DNA of 64,000 nt from Pseudoduganella violaceinigra DSM 15887 (GTDB taxonomy: Bacteria; Pseudomonadota; Gammaproteobacteria; Burkholderiales; Burkholderiaceae_D): positions 248,001 to 312,000 of the forward strand of contig NZ_AUDI01000004.1 of NCBI RefSeq assembly GCF_000425385.1, written 5' to 3'. Position numbers and translations under genes: made by a program. How positions within the stretch are numbered: the first letter of the stretch is position 1; each line of letters starts with the position of its first letter. Of the stretch, positions 8,861 through 17,902 are shown piece by piece. Below the pieces are notes generated by a model. That model worked only from the letters and a program-made list of their open reading frames with translations, was not told the DNA's origin and did not search any database.

Positions 8861-9758
8861 GGCCACCTCCTCGGCGCGAGCTCGATTCCGGCTCGTCGCC
8901 GCCCTCCATCGCATTGATCCAGCCTTCGAGCTGGGCGAAGCTTGGCTTGATGTTCAGCTGCACCAGGCGGCGACCGGCGTCGATCGCCAGCAGCGGCGGC
9001 TTGCCGGCCACATGGGTCACCAGCACCACCTTGACGCATTCCATGGTCGAGGCTTCCTGGTTGACCAGCTGCTTGAGCATGTTCGAGATCGGGTCCAGCA
9101 CCCCGTAGCAGAAGAAGATACCGATGAAGGTGCCGACCATGGCCGCGCCCACGTGTTCGGCGATCTCGGCCGAGGTGGCGCCTTCGCCCACCGTGCCCAT
9201 CGTGATCACGATGCCCAGCACGGCGGCCAGGATACCGAAGCCGGGCATCGCTTCGGCGATCTTGTTGATCGACTTGGCCGGCTGCGTCAGTTCTTCATGG
9301 ATGGCTTCCAGTTCCTGCTCCAGCACCCCTTCCAGCTCGTGGGCGTTGATCTTGCCCATGGCCATCAGGCGGAAGTTGTCGACGATGAAGGCGAGCAGCT
9401 TGGGGTCTTCCAGGATCAGACGGTAGCGCTGGAACAGCGGCGATTCGCGCGGCGCCTCGACGTGGGCGTCGAGCGCCTTCAGGCCGCCGGCGGCCAATTG
9501 CAGCAGTTCGTACATCAGCAGCAGCAGCTGGCGCTGGAATTCGGAATCGTATTTTTTGCGCGACATCAGGTGCTTGATCTGGGTCAGCGATTCGGCCAGC
9601 ACATGGCGCGGGTTGCCGATCACGAAGGCGCCGAAACCGGCGCCGGCAATCACCAGCAATTCCAGCGGCTGCCAGATCGCGGTGAAGTGGCCGCCCATCA
9701 TGGCGTAGCCGCCGAACACGGAGCCAAACACGATCATGATGCCGAATAGTTGCTGCAT
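8844..9758 (-). CDS. motA: Flagellar stator protein MotA (LafT position)
   Basis: Four-helix stator subunit, 304 residues. N-terminal helix MQQLFGIMIVFGSVFGGYAM; second helix ELLVIAGAGFGAFVIG; the conserved Pro of the third helix lies in AEAMPGFGILAAVLGIVITM, followed by the fourth-helix region MVGTFIGIFFCYGVLDPI. The cytoplasmic loop that contacts FliG is between helices 2 and 3. It sits 39 bp after fliA and overlaps motB by 17 bp, the fliA-motA-motB order of lateral flagellar loci. Confidence 0.96.
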   Translation of the reverse strand: MQQLFGIMIVFGSVFGGYAMMGGHFTAIWQPLELLVIAGAGFGAFVIGNPRHVLAESLTQIKHLMSRKKYDSEFQRQLLLLMYELLQLAAGGLKALDAHVEAPRESPLFQRYRLILEDPKLLAFIVDNFRLMAMGKINAHELEGVLEQELEAIHEELTQPAKSINKIAEAMPGFGILAAVLGIVITMGTVGEGATSAEIAEHVGAAMVGTFIGIFFCYGVLDPISNMLKQLVNQEASTMECVKVVLVTHVAGKPPLLAIDAGRRLVQLNIKPSFAQLEGWINAMEGGDEPESSSRRGGGRAKAA

Positions 9759-9797
9759 GGTGTAAGCCTTTCCTGTGGTGTGCCTGGGGCCGCGGCG

Positions 9798-10517
9798 TCA
9801 GGCCGCCAGCACCGCCTTCATCTTGTTCAGGGCCGCCTTGTTCAGCTGGCAGACGCGGGCATCGGTCAAGTCCAGCACGGCGGCGATCTCTTTGTAGCTC
9901 AGTTCGAATTCGTAGTACATCTGGATCACGCGCTGCTCGCGCTCGTCCAGACCGTTCAGCGCCTGCTCCAGGCTGCGCCGTATCATCAGCTGCTCTTCCG
10001 GGCCGGACACGCTGCCGGTATCGGCCAGGGTGTCGTGCAGGATATCGTCGAAGCTGGCGATGGTTTCCGCGTTTTCATCGAGCAGGTAGGCCTGGTAGTC
10101 CTCGGCGTTCAGGCCGAGCGCGGCCATGGTTTCCTGTTCGTTCGGCTCGCGCCCCAGCTTGCGCGTCAGCTCGCGCACGGCGTCGCGCAGCTTGTGGCTC
10201 TGCTGGCGCACCGCGCGCGGGCGCCAGTCCTGGCGCCGCAGCTCGTCGAGGATGGCGCCGCGCACGCGCAGCGCGGCATAGCTGCCAAAGCCGCCGTCCG
10301 GCTCGCCGTAGCGGCGCAGGGCTTCCAGCAGACCCATCAAGCCGATCTGTTCCATATCGTCGCGGTCGATGGCGCCCTGCACCTGCGAATTGAGCTGGCG
10401 CACGATGCGCTTGACCAGCGGCGCGTAGGCCAGCAGGTGCTTTTGCTCGTCGGCCGCGCTGACGGCGCTGTAGCTGTCGGCGTAGGGCTCCGCGACCTTG
10501 TCCACCACCAATCCCAT
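9798..10517 (-). CDS. fliA: Flagellar sigma factor FliA (sigma-28; LafS position)
   Basis: Directs RNA polymerase to late flagellar genes. 239 residues with sigma region 2 (LLAYAPLVKRIVRQLNSQV, DDMEQIGLMGLLEALRRYG), region 3 (LTRKLGREPNEQETMAALGL) and the region 4 helix-turn-helix (LSYKEIAAVLDLTDARVCQL). Present together with flgM. The likely local targets are fliD and the three flagellin genes, which share an upstream element. Confidence 0.97.
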   Translation of the reverse strand: MGLVVDKVAEPYADSYSAVSAADEQKHLLAYAPLVKRIVRQLNSQVQGAIDRDDMEQIGLMGLLEALRRYGEPDGGFGSYAALRVRGAILDELRRQDWRPRAVRQQSHKLRDAVRELTRKLGREPNEQETMAALGLNAEDYQAYLLDENAETIASFDDILHDTLADTGSVSGPEEQLMIRRSLEQALNGLDEREQRVIQMYYEFELSYKEIAAVLDLTDARVCQLNKAALNKMKAVLAA

Positions 10518-10527
10518 GGCAGCCTCT

Positions 10528-10983
10528 TTACTCCAGGATCAACTTGCCGATCATGACTTGCTGGAAGGGGCGCTCGCGCGCATCCTTGGCGTAGGCTTCA
10601 TCGTAAGCCTTGTTCAATTCTTCCACAAACTGGTCGATGGTCATCATGGACGCCTTTTCCATCGGCAGCGCCGACAGCGCGCGCACCGCCACGCTGCGCA
10701 GCAGGGGCAGGGCTTCCTTGGCGTCCTTCTCCTGCTTGGCCGTGGTCGAGATGACCAGGTCGGCCGACATATAGTGCGGCACGGTGTCGCCCGGCTGGCG
10801 GCGCAGCATGACAATGACTTTCTCGATCGTGAGGTACTTCAGCGGTTCGGCGGCTTTCTTTTCCTCGGCCGCCTTGGCCGGCGCCGCGCTGTTGCCGCTC
10901 TTCAGGTACCAGACGGCGCCACCGGCGGCGCCCGCGCCCACCAGCAGCACGGCGGCCACGATCAGAACCAGTTTTTTATTCAT
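10528..10983 (-). CDS. fliL: FliL-family stator-associated membrane protein
   Basis: 151 residues with one N-terminal membrane helix (LVLIVAAVLLVGAGAAGGAVWY), an Ala/Lys-rich linker, and the FliL periplasmic domain (PLKYLTIEKVIVMLR, ALPLLRSVAVRALSAL). FliL surrounds the stators and supports torque. Position between fliK and fliA matches LafF in lateral systems rather than the fliL-fliM-fliN order of primary systems. Confidence 0.9.
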   Translation of the reverse strand: MNKKLVLIVAAVLLVGAGAAGGAVWYLKSGNSAAPAKAAEEKKAAEPLKYLTIEKVIVMLRRQPGDTVPHYMSADLVISTTAKQEKDAKEALPLLRSVAVRALSALPMEKASMMTIDQFVEELNKAYDEAYAKDARERPFQQVMIGKLILE

Positions 10984-10990
10984 CGAAGAC

Positions 10991-12238
10991 TTACTCCCGC
11001 TCGCTCAACATGGCAAAAGTGGTGGTGCCGGCATCGCCTTCTTCCAGGGCACGGCCTGGCTGGCGCTGTTGTCCGGATTGCTGCTGGCGCTGCTGCTGGC
11101 CGCCGTCGGCCAGGCTGCGCGCATTGCTCGACGACACGGTCACCGCCACCTCGCCGAACTGGCGCTGCGACAGGTCCTGGCGCACGGCGTCGCCGATGGC
11201 ATTCAGCTGGCGCAGCACTTCGTTGTGGCTGGCGGCGATATTGACTTGCAGGGCGCCGCCGCTGTGGCGCACGGAAATTTCCACGCTGCCCATATTGGGC
11301 GGCTCCAGCCGGATCACGGCGCGTTCGTCATTGCGCGCCAGTTGCAGCTGCAGGCGGTCGCCCAGGGCGGCGCGCAGCGGCTGCTGCCATTGTTCGGGGG
11401 CGCCGCTCAGTTGCAGCGCATCGGCCGGCTGGCTGGCGCCGGCATTGGCCAGCACGCTGCGGAAGCCGGGCAGTGCGGTTTCGCCGGGCGGGCGCTGCGG
11501 GCTGTCGCCCAGCAGGCTGGCGCCGTCCTTGGCCGCGACCGGGGCTGCGCTGCTGTCGGCGCCTGCGCCCGGCGGGACGCCCAGGGCGGTGGCCAGCGCG
11601 CTGCTGCTAGCCGCCTTGGCCGCATGGGCCGGGGCCGATGCGGACGGGACTGCAGGCAGGGCTGCGGGCAGAATAACCGGGCGGGCGGCGGCGGCCAGCA
11701 GGCTGGCGTGCCCATCGAGCTGGACGGTCTGGCGCACTTCGCTGCCGGCGCTGGCGGCCTGGGCTTCCAGCAGGCTGGTGGCGGCGTTGCGGGCGGCCAG
11801 CAGGGCGGCCGGCTGGCGCTGCACGGCGGCGTCGTTGCCGGCCGGGGCGGTCAGGGCGGCGGCCACGGCGGCCACGCTGTCCGGGGTGGCGCCCGGCGTG
11901 CCGCCCGGCAGGCCGGCCAGCGGCAGCGGCTCCATGGCCGGCAGCATGGTGGCCACGGCCTGCGCGGCCGCGGCGTCGGCGGCGTTGCCAGGGTCGGGCT
12001 GGGCCGGCGCCTCGGTTTCATCGGCGGCGGCGCCGTTCATGGCGTCAAGCAGGGCGCCAAAGGGCGCCGGTATCATGGCCGCGGCGAGGTCGCGCAGGGC
12101 CGCCGCGGGAGTACCGCCCGGGTCGGCGGCCTCCCGCGCGGGCGCGTCGTTGGCGGCCGGCAGCGGCTGGCCGGCGGCACCGGTGGCACCGGTGGCAGGA
12201 GGGACGGGAACGGCAGGCGCCGCGGGCAGGTTGATCAT
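10991..12238 (-). CDS. fliK: Hook-length control protein FliK (LafE position)
   Basis: Molecular ruler that sets hook length and switches export specificity through FlhB. 415 residues: a long Ala/Pro-rich, low-complexity ruler region (about 1-290) and a conserved C-terminal domain (about 300-380: LQLQLARNDERAVIRLEPPN, then MGSVEISVRHSGGALQVNI), ending in a Gln/Arg-rich tail (QQQRQQQSGQQRQPGR). A second FliK-like gene lies at 39.5 kb. Confidence 0.9.
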   Translation of the reverse strand: MINLPAAPAVPVPPATGATGAAGQPLPAANDAPAREAADPGGTPAAALRDLAAAMIPAPFGALLDAMNGAAADETEAPAQPDPGNAADAAAAQAVATMLPAMEPLPLAGLPGGTPGATPDSVAAVAAALTAPAGNDAAVQRQPAALLAARNAATSLLEAQAASAGSEVRQTVQLDGHASLLAAAARPVILPAALPAVPSASAPAHAAKAASSSALATALGVPPGAGADSSAAPVAAKDGASLLGDSPQRPPGETALPGFRSVLANAGASQPADALQLSGAPEQWQQPLRAALGDRLQLQLARNDERAVIRLEPPNMGSVEISVRHSGGALQVNIAASHNEVLRQLNAIGDAVRQDLSQRQFGEVAVTVSSSNARSLADGGQQQRQQQSGQQRQPGRALEEGDAGTTTFAMLSERE

Positions 12239-12240
12239 GC

Positions 12241-12552
12241 TCAGGTTCCGGTTTCAGCGTCGCCGCTGGCAAGGGCATAGGCCAGCCAGCCCTCGCGGTT
12301 GTTGGCCAGATCGGCCAGGTGCTGGCCCAACTCGACGGTGCTGCCGTCGACCTTGGCGACCGCTGCCAGGTGCAGCTCGCGCAGCGCCGCCAGCGCCGCG
12401 CGCTCGGCCGGCAGCCACGGACCCTGCGCCGCCAGCTCGGGCAGGGAAGACGCCATCAACGTATTCATCGCCGCCATGGCCGCCCAATCGTTGGCGGCGG
12501 TGGCGGCGCCCAGCTGCTGCCCCAGCTGCAGCAGCGTCGCCTGCCTATCCAT
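12241..12552 (-). CDS. FliT-like small protein (LafX/LafD position)
   Basis: 103-residue helical protein without a clear motif. It overlaps the fliS stop by 8 bp and ends 2 bp before fliK, exactly where lateral systems carry lafX and others carry fliT, the FliD chaperone. The helical pattern (LLQLGQQLGAATAANDWAAM; ALRELHLAAVAKVDGSTVE) is compatible. The function is assigned mainly from position. Confidence 0.6.
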   Translation of the reverse strand: MDRQATLLQLGQQLGAATAANDWAAMAAMNTLMASSLPELAAQGPWLPAERAALAALRELHLAAVAKVDGSTVELGQHLADLANNREGWLAYALASGDAETGT

Positions 12553-12931
12553 GCTTGTCGTGCACGCCCTGCCAGCCGGCGCGGATTGTGGTCAACAGGC
12601 CCACCACTTCGTCAATGACGGCGGGATCCATGTCGACGCCGGCCCGGTACAGGCGGGCGGCGCAATAGTCGTACAGGCGGCCCAGGTTGGCCACCACCTC
12701 GCCGCCCTGGTCGAAATCGAGCGAGCTGGCGAGGCCGTTGATGATTTCCGTGCACTTGTCGAGGCTGAGCGCCTTCTGCTCGTAGCGCTTGCCCACGATA
12801 TGTCCGCGCGCACGGGCCAGCTCCTCCAGCAAGCCATCGGTCAGCACCAGCACCAGTTCGATCGGCGTGGCGCGGGCCGTCTGCGATTCCAGATTGGTGG
12901 CGTGATAGCTGCCGTAAGCGTCGTGGTCCAT
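12545..12931 (-). CDS. fliS: Flagellin export chaperone FliS (LafC position)
   Basis: Binds newly made flagellin and delivers it to FlhA. 128 residues. Diagnostic parts: the N-terminal YGSYHATNLESQTARATPIE, ELVLVLTDGLLEELARARGH, and the helix CTEIINGLASSLDFDQGGEV. It follows fliD by 12 bp in the fliD-fliS-fliT-fliK run. Confidence 0.94.
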   Translation of the reverse strand: MDHDAYGSYHATNLESQTARATPIELVLVLTDGLLEELARARGHIVGKRYEQKALSLDKCTEIINGLASSLDFDQGGEVVANLGRLYDYCAARLYRAGVDMDPAVIDEVVGLLTTIRAGWQGVHDKHG

Positions 12932-12943
12932 TGTTTACAACCT

Positions 12944-14344
12944 TCAGGAATCGGATTTCGAGAACATCGCTTCAAACATGCTGGTGGTGCCGCTCATCTG
13001 CGACTGCAGGCTCTGCAGCTGCGTGAACTGCGCCAGATAGCGGGTGTAGGCATTGTCGTACTGGGTTTGCAGCGCGGCCTGGCGCGCCGTCAACTGGGTC
13101 TGCAGCTTGGCGTTGGCGTCCTTGCGGCTGGCGATCTGGCCGGTGCCGGTCTTGGTCCAGCTGCCGACCAGGGTGTCGAGCTTGCCCAGCACCCCGCTTG
13201 GCGAGCTGCTGCTGACCTTGCCGAAGATGGCGTCCAGGCCGTCCGGATTCACGGCCAGCGCCTTGTCCAGGCGCGTCTTGTCCAGCGACAGCGTGCCGTC
13301 GCGCTGGGCGGTGATGCCAAAGGTCACCAGGCTGGCGCCGCCCACCGAGGTGCGCAGCAGCGACTGCATGCGCGACTTGAGCGAGGAAATGCCGGCGTCC
13401 GACGCGTAGATGCCGCTGGCGGTGCCGCTGCTGGCATCGCCGGCCGCGGTCAGTTCGGCCAGCGCGGCATGCATCTTGTTCCACTGGTCGACGAAATTCT
13501 GCACATTGCTGGCGGTGCCGCCGCTGTCGCGCGCCACGTTCAGCGTGACCGGGGCCGCGCCGGGCGCCTGGGCCTTGGTGAAGGTCATCGACACCCCGTC
13601 CACCACATTGAAGGTGTTGGAGGCCTGGGTGATCTTGTTGGCCGGGGCGCCGCCCTGGGCGCCGAGCCAGACGATGGCGTCCTGGCCGGTCTGCATCACG
13701 GTGGTGTTGCCGGCGCCCAGCTGGGCCGCCAGGCCGGCGTCGCCCAGGCCGCTGGTATCGATGCCGACCACGCCGCCGTTCTGGCCGCTGACATTCGAAG
13801 TGAGCACCAGGCGCGTCTGGCCGTTGACGGTCAAGGTGGAGGCGGTGACGCGCGAATTATTGGTCGCTTCGATATTGATGGCGGCCGCGATTTCCTTGGC
13901 GCTCAGGACATGGTTGGCATCCTTGTCGCCGTTGGCCAGGCTGACGGTGAAACTGCTGCCGTCGGCCAGCTTGACCGCCAGGCTGCCGGCGCCGGCGCCG
14001 GTGACGGCGGAATCGCTGACACCGTTGAAGGACACCTGGCCGACCGTGGCCAGCTGCTCGACATAGAACTGGTAATTGCCGGCCGTGGCCGAGGCGCTGG
14101 CCGTGGCGGTGCCGACGTCGGTGCTGAAACTTGCCTTATTGGACACGACCGAACCGGTCGACGACATGCTCGACAGCGAGCTGCGGAAGGTGCCCATCGC
14201 GGCGCTGAGCTTGCCCAGCGCCTTGTCGATGGCCGCCGCATTGCTGGACTGGGCGTCCAGCATCGACTGGCGTCCCTGCACATACAGCTGTGCCAGTTGG
14301 GTTGCCGTGGATTTCGGATCGTAGGTTGGGACGTTGGTGGCCAT
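12944..14344 (-). CDS. fliD: Flagellar filament cap protein FliD (LafB position)
   Basis: Caps the growing filament and folds flagellin. 466 residues: a helical N-terminal region (TATQLAQLYVQGRQSMLDAQ) and a C-terminal helical segment with FliD character (YDNAYTRYLAQFTQLQSLQS, ending in MFEAMFSKSDS). The first gene of its operon; an 87-bp gap separates it from fliJ and contains the promoter-like element shared with the flagellin genes. Ribosome site GGAGCACGAG. Confidence 0.95.
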   Translation of the reverse strand: MATNVPTYDPKSTATQLAQLYVQGRQSMLDAQSSNAAAIDKALGKLSAAMGTFRSSLSSMSSTGSVVSNKASFSTDVGTATASASATAGNYQFYVEQLATVGQVSFNGVSDSAVTGAGAGSLAVKLADGSSFTVSLANGDKDANHVLSAKEIAAAINIEATNNSRVTASTLTVNGQTRLVLTSNVSGQNGGVVGIDTSGLGDAGLAAQLGAGNTTVMQTGQDAIVWLGAQGGAPANKITQASNTFNVVDGVSMTFTKAQAPGAAPVTLNVARDSGGTASNVQNFVDQWNKMHAALAELTAAGDASSGTASGIYASDAGISSLKSRMQSLLRTSVGGASLVTFGITAQRDGTLSLDKTRLDKALAVNPDGLDAIFGKVSSSSPSGVLGKLDTLVGSWTKTGTGQIASRKDANAKLQTQLTARQAALQTQYDNAYTRYLAQFTQLQSLQSQMSGTTSMFEAMFSKSDS

Positions 14345-14380
14345 TTCTCGTGCTCCGAGGAAATTAAATGAAGTGTACCA

Positions 14381-14415
14381 AGGTAAGAGGCGACCAAAGT
14401 AATGACTTCATGAAA
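14381..14415 (-). promoter_or_regulatory. Candidate FliA-type promoter of fliD
   Basis: On the minus strand TTTCAT (14415-14410) is followed after exactly 14 bp by GGTCGCCTCTTACCT (14395-14381), about 37 bp before the fliD ATG. The three flagellin genes carry TTTAAT, 14 bp, then GGTCGTCTTGTACTT. The spacing fits a sigma-28 promoter, but the boxes differ from the enterobacterial consensus; the role is inferred. Confidence 0.5.
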
Positions 14416-14431
14416 TATCCGCTTCAGCGTT

Positions 14432-14869
14432 TCATTTATGCCCGCGGTACCACAGTTGGGTTGCCAATTCATCATGGCGCTTGCGCTCTTGCGAATGCTG
14501 GGCCGTCACGGCGGCATGCTGGTGGCGTTCGAGCACCTGGCCCAGCACCTCGCGCTTGACGTAGGCGGCGGTCAGGGCGCGCTGCGACACGGCCATATCG
14601 GCCTCGTGCATGTGCAGGTTCAGGCGCTGGTGGTCGGCCAGCGCCATCACACCCTGCTTGTAGTCGCCGCAGTTCAGGGCCAGGGCCATGGGCAGGCGGC
14701 CGGAGGCGCCGCTGCTCTGGTACAGGTCGGTGAGGCGGTCGAGGGTCTTCTTGTAGCGCTCGCGTACGTTTTCCTTGGCGGCCATTTCCGTCTGCAGCTT
14801 ATCGACTTCGTTGCTGCGCATGTCGACCAGGGTCGACAGGCTGCGAATGGTGTGCTGGGTGGGGGTCAT
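14432..14869 (-). CDS. fliJ: FliJ-like export chaperone escort
   Basis: 145-residue, almost wholly helical coiled-coil protein (RSLSTLVDMRSNEVDKLQTE, YVKREVLGQVLERHQHAAVT). Overlaps the fliI stop by 4 bp (ATGA). FliJ forms the central stalk of the FliI ATPase ring and recycles chaperones. It is the last gene of the fliE-J run. FliJ proteins are weakly conserved, so position counts heavily. Confidence 0.85.
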   Translation of the reverse strand: MTPTQHTIRSLSTLVDMRSNEVDKLQTEMAAKENVRERYKKTLDRLTDLYQSSGASGRLPMALALNCGDYKQGVMALADHQRLNLHMHEADMAVSQRALTAAYVKREVLGQVLERHQHAAVTAQHSQERKRHDELATQLWYRGHK

Positions 14870-16176
14870 GCCATCAGCCTTTCAAGTTGGGAGACGCAAT
14901 GGGCGTACGGGGCCGGTTCCTTGGTCCCCTGGCACAGGAATTCTTCGATATGCGGGTTCAGATTGACCGCCTTGTCCGTCACCGGATCGGCGCCCGGCAC
15001 ATAGGCGCCCAAGGGGATCAGGTCGCGCACCCGTTCGTGGCGCGCCATCGACGCCTTCAGGGCGCGCGCCGCCAGCATGTGTTCGCGCGTGATCACATGG
15101 TTCATGCAGCGGCTGATGGAAGCGGCAATATTGATCGCCGGATAATGGCCGCGCTCGGCCAGTTCGCGCGTCAGCACGATATGCCCGTCCAGGATGGCGC
15201 GCGCGGTGTCGACCACCGGGTCTTGCTGGTCGTCGCCCTCGGCCAGCACGGTATAGATGGCGCTCATGCTGCCGTAGGGATTTTCGCCGTTGCCGGCCGA
15301 TTCGACCAGCTGCGGCAGGGCGGAGAAGACGGACGGCGGATAACCCTTGGTGGCCGGCGGTTCGCCCAGCGCCAGCGCCACTTCGCGCAGCGCCATGGCG
15401 TAGCGGGTCAGGGAGTCCACCAGCAGCAGCACGTGCTTGCCCTGGTCGCGGTAATGGGCCGCGATCGAATGGCACAGCTCGGTGGCCATGATGCGCATCA
15501 GCGGCGATTCGTCGGCCGGCGCGATCACCAGCACGGCCTTCTTCAAGCCTTCCGGGCCGAGCGACATTTCGACGAATTCGCGCACCTCGCGCGAGCGCTC
15601 GCCGATCAGGCCCACCACCACCACGTCGGCCACGGTCTGGCGGGTGATCAGGCCCAGCAGCACGGACTTGCCGACGCCGGAGCCGGCCATCAGGCCCACG
15701 CGCTGGCCCTTGCCCAGGGTCAGCATGGCATTGATGGCGCGCACTCCGACGTCGAGCGATTCGACCACCGGCTGCTTCTTGAGCGGGTGGATGCGCGGCG
15801 GCTGGGCGTCGAGCGGATGTTCGCCGCCCAGCTTGCCCAAGCCGTCGATCGCTTCGCCGATGCCGTTGACCATGCGGCCCAGCCAGCTGTCGCCGATCTG
15901 CAGGCTGGAGCGTTCGGCCGATGGCAGCACGCGCGCGCCGGTGGTCAAGCCGCCGGCCCGCTTGAACGGCATCAGGAAGGTCAGCTTTTCGCGGAAGCCC
16001 ACCACTTGCGCATCGAGCCATTCGCCCTCGACTGTCTCGATCTGGCAACGTTGGCCGGTATGCAATTTGCAACCCGTGGCCTCCAGCAGCAGGCCGGAAG
16101 CGCCCACCAGCCGCCCGGTCGGGGTGGCCAGGGGGACGTCGTCGAGTTCCAGCTTGCGCAGTGCGTCAGCAATCAT
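14866..16176 (-). CDS. fliI: Flagellar export ATPase FliI
   Basis: F1-beta-like ATPase that powers or primes substrate entry to the export gate. 436 residues with Walker A AGSGVGKS at 164-171, Walker B in HVLLLVDSLTRYA, the conserved GYPPSVFSALPQLVESAGN segment, and the type III ATPase sequence ILDGHIVLTRELAERGHYPA. Its start overlaps the fliH stop and its stop overlaps the fliJ start (both ATGA). Confidence 0.97.
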   Translation of the reverse strand: MIADALRKLELDDVPLATPTGRLVGASGLLLEATGCKLHTGQRCQIETVEGEWLDAQVVGFREKLTFLMPFKRAGGLTTGARVLPSAERSSLQIGDSWLGRMVNGIGEAIDGLGKLGGEHPLDAQPPRIHPLKKQPVVESLDVGVRAINAMLTLGKGQRVGLMAGSGVGKSVLLGLITRQTVADVVVVGLIGERSREVREFVEMSLGPEGLKKAVLVIAPADESPLMRIMATELCHSIAAHYRDQGKHVLLLVDSLTRYAMALREVALALGEPPATKGYPPSVFSALPQLVESAGNGENPYGSMSAIYTVLAEGDDQQDPVVDTARAILDGHIVLTRELAERGHYPAINIAASISRCMNHVITREHMLAARALKASMARHERVRDLIPLGAYVPGADPVTDKAVNLNPHIEEFLCQGTKEPAPYAHCVSQLERLMA

Positions 16177-16880
16177 TCTTCGCTCTCAGCCTCGTCGCCG
16201 CCATCGGCGGCCTGCAACTGATTATCGACCTGTTCCATGACCGCAGCAAGACGCTGGTGGCAACCGGCGTCGACTTCATTGTCGCCGGCCCGGATGCGGC
16301 ATTCGCCCACGTCGAGGCGGGCGTCGCCGATCAGGTTCCAGCGCTTGGCGCGCTTGGGATCGACTTCCATGATGCGCTTGACCTCTTCCGGATTGAGGTA
16401 GACGTCGATCTCGTCGCGCGTGGGCGGCATCGAGGCCAGCGTCTCGTCGACCAGGGCCATGATCTGCACTGGCTGCAGGGCCAGTTCGGCGCGGATCACA
16501 TTGCGCGCCACTTTGGCCACCAGGTCGACCACTTCCTTGCGCTGCGCGGCGCGGTAGTCGGCGCGCAGCTTCTTCAGCGATTTCAGCATGCCGTCCACCG
16601 GGCGCGCCAGGTGGTCGAAGCCGACCAGGGTTTCCTGGCGGCCTTCCTCGCGCCCCAGCTCGACGCCTTGCAGGCGGCCCGCTTCGAACCCTTCCTCCTG
16701 GCCGCGCTGCAGGCCGATCTCATAGCCGTCGCGCTGGCCCTGCTCGAAGCCTTCGCTGACCGAGGCCTGCCAGTGGGCGGCGTCGGCCGCCTGCCCCTGC
16801 GGCCGGCCGTGCTGGCCCGGCGTGTGCACATACTGCTGCAGGGGCGGGAAGCGGTAGGGGCGAAATTGCTTGAGCATCAT
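16173..16880 (-). CDS. fliH: Export ATPase regulator FliH
   Basis: Stator of the FliI ATPase; links it to FliN. ATG 16880 (ATGATG overlapping the fliG stop) gives 235 residues; the open frame extends upstream to 17540 but only as antisense-like Arg/Gly-rich shadow of fliG. The middle has the FliH repeats of Gly-x3-Gly type (EGFEQGQRDGYEIGLQRGQE, then EGFEAGRLQGVELGREEGRQ), followed by the conserved C-terminal domain (KVARNVIRAELALQPVQIM). Confidence 0.92.
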   Translation of the reverse strand: MMLKQFRPYRFPPLQQYVHTPGQHGRPQGQAADAAHWQASVSEGFEQGQRDGYEIGLQRGQEEGFEAGRLQGVELGREEGRQETLVGFDHLARPVDGMLKSLKKLRADYRAAQRKEVVDLVAKVARNVIRAELALQPVQIMALVDETLASMPPTRDEIDVYLNPEEVKRIMEVDPKRAKRWNLIGDARLDVGECRIRAGDNEVDAGCHQRLAAVMEQVDNQLQAADGGDEAESEE

Positions 16881-17902
16881 TCGACCACCGTTTCGGCGAA
16901 CAGCTGCACCTCGACCTCGCCGGCGTCGGCCAGCGCCTTGACGGTGGCCATGATTTCCTGGCGCGTGGCCTCGATGCGCGACATCGGCACCGGGCCGGCG
17001 CGCCGCATCATGTCCTCGAAAGCCTGGGCCTGGCGCTTCGGCATGGTCTTCAGCACCGCGTCGCGGATGGCCGGCTCGGCGCCCTTGAGCGCGATGGCCC
17101 ACTGCTCGAGCGGCACTTCCTCGATGATGCGGGTGAGGGTGACTTCGGTCTGGGTCGAGAGGATCAGGAAGTCGTACATCTGCATTTCGATCTGGGCCAC
17201 CATGTCCGGATCCTGGGCGCGCAGCAGCTCGACGATCTGGGCCCGGTTGCCGGGCAGGCGGTTCAGGATCTCGGCCACCTGGCGCACCCCTTCCACGCTG
17301 GTCGACTGCGAATCGAAGGAGGACAGGCAGCGGTTGACCAGCTCGTCCAGTTCCAGCAGCAGGTCGCGGTCGATCTCGTCCAGGCGCGCCATGTTCAGCA
17401 GCACCAGGTCGCGTCCTTCCAGCGGCAGGGCGTCCAGGATCTGGCCGGCCAGGGCGGGCGGCAGGAAGGCCAGGAACACGGCCTGCATCTGCACGTGCTC
17501 GTTGGCGATATAGTCGGCCAGCCAGCGCGGCGAGGCCCACTGCAGGCGCGCCATCTTCGGCCGCAGCTCGTCGCCGTAGATGCTGTTGAGCACAGTGTTG
17601 GCGATATCGCCGCCCAGCGCCAGGTCGAGCGAGCGCTTGAGGAAGGAGCGCGAGGCGCCGTGCACGCCGGACTGCTGGCGGTAGTCGTCGAAAAAGGTCT
17701 GCATGGCGGTTTTCACCGCTTCCACCTTGATGCCGCTCATGCGCGACATGACCTGGGTCACTTCCAGCAATTCTTCGCGCGAGAGGCAGCGCAGCACCGC
17801 CGCCGCCGGCTCCTCGCCGATCGACAACAGCACGATGGCGGCTTGCTCGACCGGGGTCAGGCCGCGCTCGTCCTGTTCCAGGCTATGGTTGGTGTCGGCC
17901 AT
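16877..17902 (-). CDS. fliG: Motor switch protein FliG
   Basis: C-ring protein that receives torque from the stators. 341 residues, typical length and layout: N-terminal FliF-binding domain (PVEQAAIVLLSIGEEPAAAV), middle domain (GREGRD-type segment LPLEGRDLVLLNM), C-terminal domain (AIALKGAEPAIRDAVLKTMP). The torque helix aligns at about 252-264 (TEVTLTRIIEEVP), where E. coli-type FliG has a DDR-S-I pattern, so key charged positions differ. Overlaps fliF by 20 bp and fliH by 4 bp. Confidence 0.95.
   Translation of the reverse strand: MADTNHSLEQDERGLTPVEQAAIVLLSIGEEPAAAVLRCLSREELLEVTQVMSRMSGIKVEAVKTAMQTFFDDYRQQSGVHGASRSFLKRSLDLALGGDIANTVLNSIYGDELRPKMARLQWASPRWLADYIANEHVQMQAVFLAFLPPALAGQILDALPLEGRDLVLLNMARLDEIDRDLLLELDELVNRCLSSFDSQSTSVEGVRQVAEILNRLPGNRAQIVELLRAQDPDMVAQIEMQMYDFLILSTQTEVTLTRIIEEVPLEQWAIALKGAEPAIRDAVLKTMPKRQAQAFEDMMRRAGPVPMSRIEATRQEIMATVKALADAGEVEVQLFAETVVE

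Noticed and set aside
12299..14371. 690-codon open frame opposite fliD and fliS
   Set aside because: Low-complexity Ala/Gly/Arg/His protein without domain; the opposite strand carries recognised genes.
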